Assembly (NCBI GenBank): GCA_039028335.1
Contig: JBCCIF010000107.1
Span: 1-10,512, forward strand
Length of the DNA stretch: 10,512 nt
DNA from: JABDKJ01 sp039028335
GTDB lineage: Bacteria; Bacteroidota; Bacteroidia; Flavobacteriales_D; JABDKJ01
Direction: 5' to 3'
Below are positions 6,925 through 10,512 of this stretch, one piece after another (position 1 is the first letter of the stretch; every line of letters begins with the position of its first letter). The notes under the pieces were generated by a model. The model did not search any database. It was not told the origin of the DNA and saw only the letters and a program-made list of their open reading frames with translations. The translations under genes and the position numbers were made by a program.

Positions 6925-7325
6925 ATTTTCCATTCGTACAGATCTTTTACACGTCCATACTTTCGTGCTTTTTTCTTGTATTTAAACCCCAATCTTTTTA
7001 AAATCTTGATCGAACCTTTGTTCTTTCTATGCACCGTAGCAATCAGATGCTCATGTCCATCTAGAATGGCCAGATCAAGCATTTTTTGACCTATAGCAAG
7101 TCCATATCCCATCTTTTGGAATTCAGGGAACACTCCATAACCTAATTCGAAATCGACCGCATTATCCCAGGGAAGCAACAAAGCTTTTCCAACATAAGCA
7201 CCTTTGTCAAAGACTGCCCAATGGCCTGAATGACTTCCTTTTGAATATTTCTTCAAAATGCTTTGAAGGCCAGACTTACATTCCTCAGAACTATATACTT
7301 TTCCCATTCCGATATAGCGCATCAT
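6921..7325 (-). CDS. GNAT family N-acetyltransferase (start uncertain)
   Basis: From the first ATG this gives 134 residues: GHWAVFDKGAYVGKALL, then the acetyl-CoA loop with FPEFQKMGYGLAIGQKML (Q70-K-M-G-Y-G75 matching Q/RxxGxG/A), and the closing NKGSIKILKRLGFKYK, where a GNAT domain has NxxSxxxxxxLGF. It acetylates an unknown acceptor, as in RimJ/L-like acetyltransferases. The start is doubtful. The frame is open for 27 more codons (7326-7406), reading ISAIEIEFKKYSSSDLDLVKAFYQSPY, which is exactly the first strand and helix a GNAT needs. No ATG, GTG or TTG lies in that stretch before the stop at 7407-7409. Either a rare start (ATT, ATC or ATA) is used, a base has been lost, or the protein is truncated. 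The stop codon overlaps rimO's stop, and I see no hairpin between them. Confidence 0.85.
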   Translation of the reverse strand: MMRYIGMGKVYSSEECKSGLQSILKKYSKGSHSGHWAVFDKGAYVGKALLLPWDNAVDFELGYGVFPEFQKMGYGLAIGQKMLDLAILDGHEHLIATVHRKNKGSIKILKRLGFKYKKKARKYGRVKDLYEWKI

Positions 7326-7406
7326 GTAAGGTGATTGATAAAACGCCTTGACAAGATCTAGATCTGAAGAGGAATATTTCTTGAATTCTATTTCGATGGC
7401 TGAAAT
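7326..7406 (-). other. Probable 5' coding extension of the GNAT gene lacking a standard start codon
   Basis: Read in the frame of the downstream acetyltransferase, this stretch gives 27 residues with the character of a GNAT N-terminus: IEFKKYSSSDLDLVKAFYQS, followed directly by PYMMRYIG. The typical family pattern is xIxFRxYxxxDLDxVxxFxxxPxxMRFIG. It begins right after an in-frame TAA. The possible starts are ATT (7404-7406), ATC (7395-7397) and ATA (7389-7391). No Met codon is available. Confidence 0.6.
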
Positions 7407-7468
7407 TTATTGATTTATCGGGTTTAGAAATGAGATAAAATCTAAATTGCATTTGAAAAGCTGATCAT

Positions 7469-8176
7469 ATGAAGAAATTTTTCCTTACTACTCCACATTG
7501 GGTTTTGTTTTTATTGATGTATGTTCTTCCATATACTTTGGTTTTTGGACTTTCTATTTATATGAGTCTACAAATGGATCAGATGAATGATGTCTATTAT
7601 CCCTATCCTGAAGATTTTGACACTGACCCCAATGCTATTCAAGACAGGGCTCAAGAACAAATGAGGTCGGCATTACTTCCAATGTTTGCGACATATATTC
7701 CCTTGTTCATCGGATATTTAGGGCAATCGCTTTGGAAATTCTATTTTGCCAATTACTGCAATGATCGATTACCATTGAAGTACAAGGTGAATCTTAAGCT
7801 TTTTAATTGGATGGTCTTTTTACCAACAGCCATTTATATTTTAGTGATCATAGGCGGTGGAGTTTGGTTGTATTCCTTCGATTTTGACATGTTTGACAAT
7901 GGACCTCCATCATGGATTTTTTCATTGCTATTCGTATACTTATTTGTTTACTTAATAATAGGATTTGCATTTTTCTATTGCCTTGTAAAGGCCTGTAAGC
8001 CATATAAGATCGCCATTTCTCTTAAAGATGCTACATTCGGAGACTATATTGGTGAGTTTTTCGCTCTTTGGTTTTCTTTTGTAGGAATCTGGATAATGCA
8101 ACCTAAGATTAATAAATTAGAAAATGGCACATTGCATTATACCAAAGAAAATACCTACAACCATCTTATTGAGTAG
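7469..8176 (+). CDS. Multi-pass inner-membrane protein of unknown function
   Basis: A 235-residue membrane protein I cannot name. Hydrophobic segments lie near residues 10-34, 68-90, 110-136, 148-174 and 195-211, so about five membrane passes are likely. A polar, acidic loop (about 36-65, DVYYPYPEDFDTDPNAIQDRAQEQ) separates the first two. The end GDYIGEFFALWFSFVGIWIMQPKINKL is a pattern I associate with uncharacterised Bacteroidota membrane proteins, in which the last segment is followed by a QPKINK-like motif. There is no signal for a transporter or enzyme family. The ATG at 7469 has no Shine-Dalgarno. The last 53 bases overlap the DUF2891 lipoprotein gene in another frame, so the two are almost certainly co-transcribed. 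It is divergent from the GNAT gene. Confidence 0.8.
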   Translation: MKKFFLTTPHWVLFLLMYVLPYTLVFGLSIYMSLQMDQMNDVYYPYPEDFDTDPNAIQDRAQEQMRSALLPMFATYIPLFIGYLGQSLWKFYFANYCNDRLPLKYKVNLKLFNWMVFLPTAIYILVIIGGGVWLYSFDFDMFDNGPPSWIFSLLFVYLFVYLIIGFAFFYCLVKACKPYKIAISLKDATFGDYIGEFFALWFSFVGIWIMQPKINKLENGTLHYTKENTYNHLIE

Positions 8177-9233
8177 CCTGATCTGCTTTTTGTTTCTTCA
8201 ATCTTGCCATGAACCTGAAGAACTATTAAGGACGACAGAAAAAATAAAACTTGATAAGGCGACTGCAGGACAACTTTTGGACCTGCCTATTGAATGTATT
8301 CAGAAGAGTTATCCCTATAAATTGGGACAAGTCTTGGGAGATTCAAGCGATTTAAAAGAGCCAGTAACCTTGCATCCTGCATTTTATGGTTGTTTTGATT
8401 GGCATTCTGCCGTTCACGGACATTGGTCAATCGTAAAATTACTGAAGGAATATCCCCAACTTGAAAAAGGAGATTTGGCAAAGACCCTTATTCTGGAGAA
8501 TTTGTCCAAGGAAAATATTTTGGTCGAAGTAGACTATTTCAAAGGAAAATACAATGCTTCCTTCGAAAGAACATATGGATGGGCCTGGCTCCTCAAGCTT
8601 GCCGAGGAGCTGCATACCTGGGATGATCCATTGGCCATAGAATTGGAGGCTAATTTGCAGCCTTTAACAGATTTGATCGTTGAGCGCTACATTGAGTTTC
8701 TGCCTAAATTACTTTATCCTATTCGCGTTGGTGAGCACTCGAACACAGCTTTTGGTTTATCTTTTGCTTGGGATTTTGCGCATACAGTAGGTGATGCCGA
8801 ATTGAAAAAAGTGATTGAAGAAAAAGCACGTTCGTTATACTTAAATGACGCATCATGTCCTTTGAATTGGGAACCCAGTGGATATGATTTTTTATCACCG
8901 TGTCTTGAAGAGCTGGATATAATGAGAAGAGTACTAGGTAAAACTGAATTTGATCAATGGTTGAGAAGATTCTTACCTCAGATGCGAAAAGGGTTCAGTA
9001 TAATGCCTGCAGATGTTAGTGACAGAGAAGATGGAAAGCTAGTCCACTTAGACGGTCTTAATTTCAGCCGCGCTTGGGTCCTCTATGGTTTAGCTAATCA
9101 ATATCCTGAGTACAGTTATCTAAATTCTTTAGGTAGTGAACATATTTCTTACTCTCTTCCCAACCTGATATCTGATTCGTATGAAGGAGGGCATTGGTTG
9201 GGATCCTTTGCCATTTATGCGCTGAGTTCATAA
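8124..9233 (+). CDS. DUF2891 family lipoprotein
   Basis: A 369-residue protein with a lipoprotein signal peptide: basic residues K8-K9, a hydrophobic stretch TILLSSLICFLF, then the lipobox LQSC with the acylated Cys at residue 28. The mature part carries the DUF2891 signature HPAFYGCFDWHSAVHGHW (84-101). Further conserved-looking stretches are FERTYGWAWLLKLAEEL, GEHSNTAFGLSFAWDFA, CPLNWEPSGYDFLSPCLEELDIMRRVL, HLDGLNFSRAWVLYGLA and YEGGHWLGSFAIYAL. The regular helical pairs suggest an alpha/alpha-barrel fold like that of carbohydrate-active enzymes (inference). The clustered His, Asp, Trp and Glu residues suggest a catalytic pocket, but no activity is known to me. The ATG at 8124 lies inside the previous gene. 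A TTG at 8169 would remove the basic N-region, so the ATG is preferred. It probably sits in the periplasmic leaflet or outer membrane. Confidence 0.88.
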   Translation: MAHCIIPKKIPTTILLSSLICFLFLQSCHEPEELLRTTEKIKLDKATAGQLLDLPIECIQKSYPYKLGQVLGDSSDLKEPVTLHPAFYGCFDWHSAVHGHWSIVKLLKEYPQLEKGDLAKTLILENLSKENILVEVDYFKGKYNASFERTYGWAWLLKLAEELHTWDDPLAIELEANLQPLTDLIVERYIEFLPKLLYPIRVGEHSNTAFGLSFAWDFAHTVGDAELKKVIEEKARSLYLNDASCPLNWEPSGYDFLSPCLEELDIMRRVLGKTEFDQWLRRFLPQMRKGFSIMPADVSDREDGKLVHLDGLNFSRAWVLYGLANQYPEYSYLNSLGSEHISYSLPNLISDSYEGGHWLGSFAIYALSS

Positions 9234-9264
9234 ATTTTTGCGTCTGCATAATCGCAGAAAAATT

Positions 9265-9276
9265 GATTTGCAAATC
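9265..9276. promoter_or_regulatory. 12-base perfect palindrome over the -33 box, possible operator
   Basis: GATTTGCAAATC is its own reverse complement and covers the TTTG of the proposed -33 element upstream of the TonB receptor gene. A dimeric repressor bound here would block the promoter. It is short, and no second copy is visible in the window, so chance is possible. Confidence 0.3.
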
Positions 9277-9296
9277 TGAAAGAAATTCTATTTTCG
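9267..9296 (+). promoter_or_regulatory. Probable promoter of the TonB receptor gene
   Basis: TTTG at 9267-9270 and TATTTTCG at 9289-9296 are separated by 18 bases. They fit the Bacteroidota -33/-7 pattern with one mismatch in the TAnnTTTG box. The start codon is 17 bases downstream of the -7 box, giving a very short leader. The -33 element lies inside a perfect palindrome (9265-9276). Confidence 0.45.
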
Positions 9297-9313
9297 CGCC
9301 CTTAAATTGATTT

Positions 9314-10512
9314 ATGAGAAAAGTATTCGTTTTCATTATGCTCGGCATGTTGGGAAATGTTCAAGCACAAATTACCGCCTTAGATACTGTTGTAATAAGC
9401 GCACAGCAAATTGATCAAAAAGCTTATGAGACAGGTAGAAGTGTAGATGTTATTTCAGCTAAGCAAATCGCTGAAATGCCTGTACAGTCAATAGATGAAT
9501 TATTGCGCTATGTTTCAGGTGTTAATATCAATTCAAGAAATGGATTTGGTGTACAAGCTGATTTAGGCATGAGAGGAAGCACCTTTACACAAGTTTTGGT
9601 ATTGGTAGACAATGTGCGATTGAATGACCCTTTGACTGGACACTTCAATCATAATTTTCCCGTAGCATTATCAGATATAGCTCAGATTGAAATTGTCAAA
9701 GGACCAGCTGCTGTGTCCTATGGAGCGGATGCTGTGGGAGGCATGATTCATATTAAAACAAAATCCTATGTTCAGGATAATAACAAAGAGGAAATTGATG
9801 CAACAATTGATTTCGGATATGGAGATCATTCCTTAATTAATACGGACGCAGGTATTTATTTTTCCAAAGACAAATTAACGCTCTCTGGCTCATACAGATT
9901 ATTGGATAGCGATGGAGAGACCTTGAGGAATCCAAACTTTGACGCTGGTATCGCGGAATCTGAAACATATGACAACTTCTTTAGTTTGTCAACAGCTAGT
10001 TTTTCAGCGGCATATAGATTTAGTGATAAATTAAGAGCTCATGCTCGATTTTCTAATGATCAACGTGATTTTAAAGCCCAATACTTTTATACAGCAAGTG
10101 CATTTGATGAATCGCGAGAAGAGACCAGCAACAATTGGGGAACGCTTGCAATTATTTCAGAAAGAGAAAAGGGGAATAGTGAATTGAACCTGGGATATCG
10201 CGTTTCAACAGATTTTTTTGAATTCAATCCGCTGTTCACTCCTAACGAGCATGAAATGACCCAACAATTTGCCAATTTCAAGAACAGTTTTGAATTGGGT
10301 CAAAGGAGCACATTCGTTCTCGGACTTCAATATGTAAATAAAGAAGTCGAAAGCACAGATCGAGGTAACCACGAAAATACAAGCCTGGCAGCCTATGGTA
10401 TCTTGACCCATTCATTTGATAATGGGCTTTTTGCGAATGCCAGTTTGCGTGCAGAAAATGATGACAATTTCGGGACCGAGGTTTTACCTCAAGTGAGCCT
10501 CTCTTACATCAA
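9314..10512 (+). CDS. TonB-dependent outer-membrane receptor, N-terminal 399 codons, 3' end outside window
   Basis: The frame is open from the ATG at 9314 to the right edge. Residues 1-18 (MRKVFVFIMLGMLGNVQA, then Q) are a signal peptide. LDTVVISA (23-30) resembles a TonB box. The plug domain follows: RSVDVISAKQIAEMP, IDELLRYVSGVNINSRNGFGVQADLGMRG, VLVLVDNVRLNDPLTGHFNHNFPV, IAQIEIVKGPAAVSYGADAVGGMIHIKTK. After it, barrel strands begin (EIDATIDFGYGDHSLINTDAGIYFS, LTLSGSYRLL, and so on). There is no N-terminal carboxypeptidase-like domain of the SusC type, so it belongs with BtuB/siderophore/haem-type receptors. The ligand (vitamin, metal chelate or other) is not readable here. Energy would come from TonB-ExbBD across the periplasm. 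It begins 80 bases after the DUF2891 gene with its own likely promoter. Confidence 0.95.
   Translation, partial: MRKVFVFIMLGMLGNVQAQITALDTVVISAQQIDQKAYETGRSVDVISAKQIAEMPVQSIDELLRYVSGVNINSRNGFGVQADLGMRGSTFTQVLVLVDNVRLNDPLTGHFNHNFPVALSDIAQIEIVKGPAAVSYGADAVGGMIHIKTKSYVQDNNKEEIDATIDFGYGDHSLINTDAGIYFSKDKLTLSGSYRLLDSDGETLRNPNFDAGIAESETYDNFFSLSTASFSAAYRFSDKLRAHARFSNDQRDFKAQYFYTASAFDESREETSNNWGTLAIISEREKGNSELNLGYRVSTDFFEFNPLFTPNEHEMTQQFANFKNSFELGQRSTFVLGLQYVNKEVESTDRGNHENTSLAAYGILTHSFDNGLFANASLRAENDDNFGTEVLPQVSLSYI

Noticed and set aside
7354..7365. Perfect palindrome AGATCTAGATCT upstream of the GNAT ATG
   Set aside because: It falls within sequence that looks like GNAT coding (Ser-Asp-Leu-Asp-Leu) and is explained by those codons. 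I do not call it an operator.
9236..9263. Imperfect hairpin (TTTTTGCG / CGCAgAAAAA, or TCTGC / GCAGA) after the DUF2891 gene
   Set aside because: It is short with a bulge and lacks a T-run after the right arm, so it is too weak to call a terminator.
9094..9348. Minus-strand 84-codon frame across the DUF2891/TonB receptor spacer
   Set aside because: It overlaps two convincing plus-strand genes and the promoter region, and has no recognisable domain.
1..10512. Defence island, prophage, CRISPR, insertion sequence or toxin-antitoxin pair
   Set aside because: I see no nuclease, helicase, transposase, integrase, array of direct repeats or small toxin-antitoxin gene pair on either strand.

Overview
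The window looks like chromosomal DNA of a low-GC member of the Bacteroidota, probably a marine or aquatic Flavobacteriales/Cytophagales-type bacterium (inference). Four things point there. The small DUF4295 protein is, as far as I know, confined to this phylum. The gene order around it (cinA ... rpmB-rpmG-DUF4295-ftsY-rimO) is the Bacteroidota arrangement. Starts are preceded by A-rich sequence rather than a Shine-Dalgarno motif, and the recognisable promoters resemble the TTG/TTTG...TAnnTTTG type. A secreted protein with HYR and SprB-like modules and a TonB-dependent receptor also fit.

Layout: (1) Bases 1-493 are the 3' part of cinA, cut by the left edge. (2) Bases 529-3645 hold two envelope genes that converge on a bidirectional terminator: a porin-like outer-membrane barrel (+) and a 655-residue secreted protein with leucine-rich L-domain-like repeats, a SprB-like module and an HYR domain (-). 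(3) Bases 3880-4595 are a compact ribosomal-protein unit: promoter, rpmB (bL28), rpmG (zinc-free bL33), a 51-codon DUF4295 gene and a strong hairpin terminator. (4) Bases 4607-6924 carry ftsY (SRP receptor) and rimO (uS12 methylthiotransferase, TTG start). (5) Bases 6921-7325 encode a GNAT acetyltransferase on the minus strand. Its coding sequence appears to continue upstream to about 7406 without a standard start codon. (6) Bases 7469-9233 are a two-gene unit of an unknown multi-pass membrane protein overlapping a DUF2891 lipoprotein by 53 bases. (7) Base 9314 to the right edge is the N-terminal 399 codons of a TonB-dependent receptor.

The conserved core links translation and protein targeting: ribosomal proteins, a ribosomal-protein modifying enzyme and the SRP receptor. 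The flanking and inserted genes are mostly cell-envelope accessory functions. I do not see a phage, insertion sequence, CRISPR array, tRNA, rRNA or a convincing new defence system. The points most worth a second look are the GNAT start problem, the terminator squeezed against ftsY, the accessory insertion between cinA and rpmB, the missing secretion tail on the repeat protein, and the palindrome on the TonB receptor promoter.
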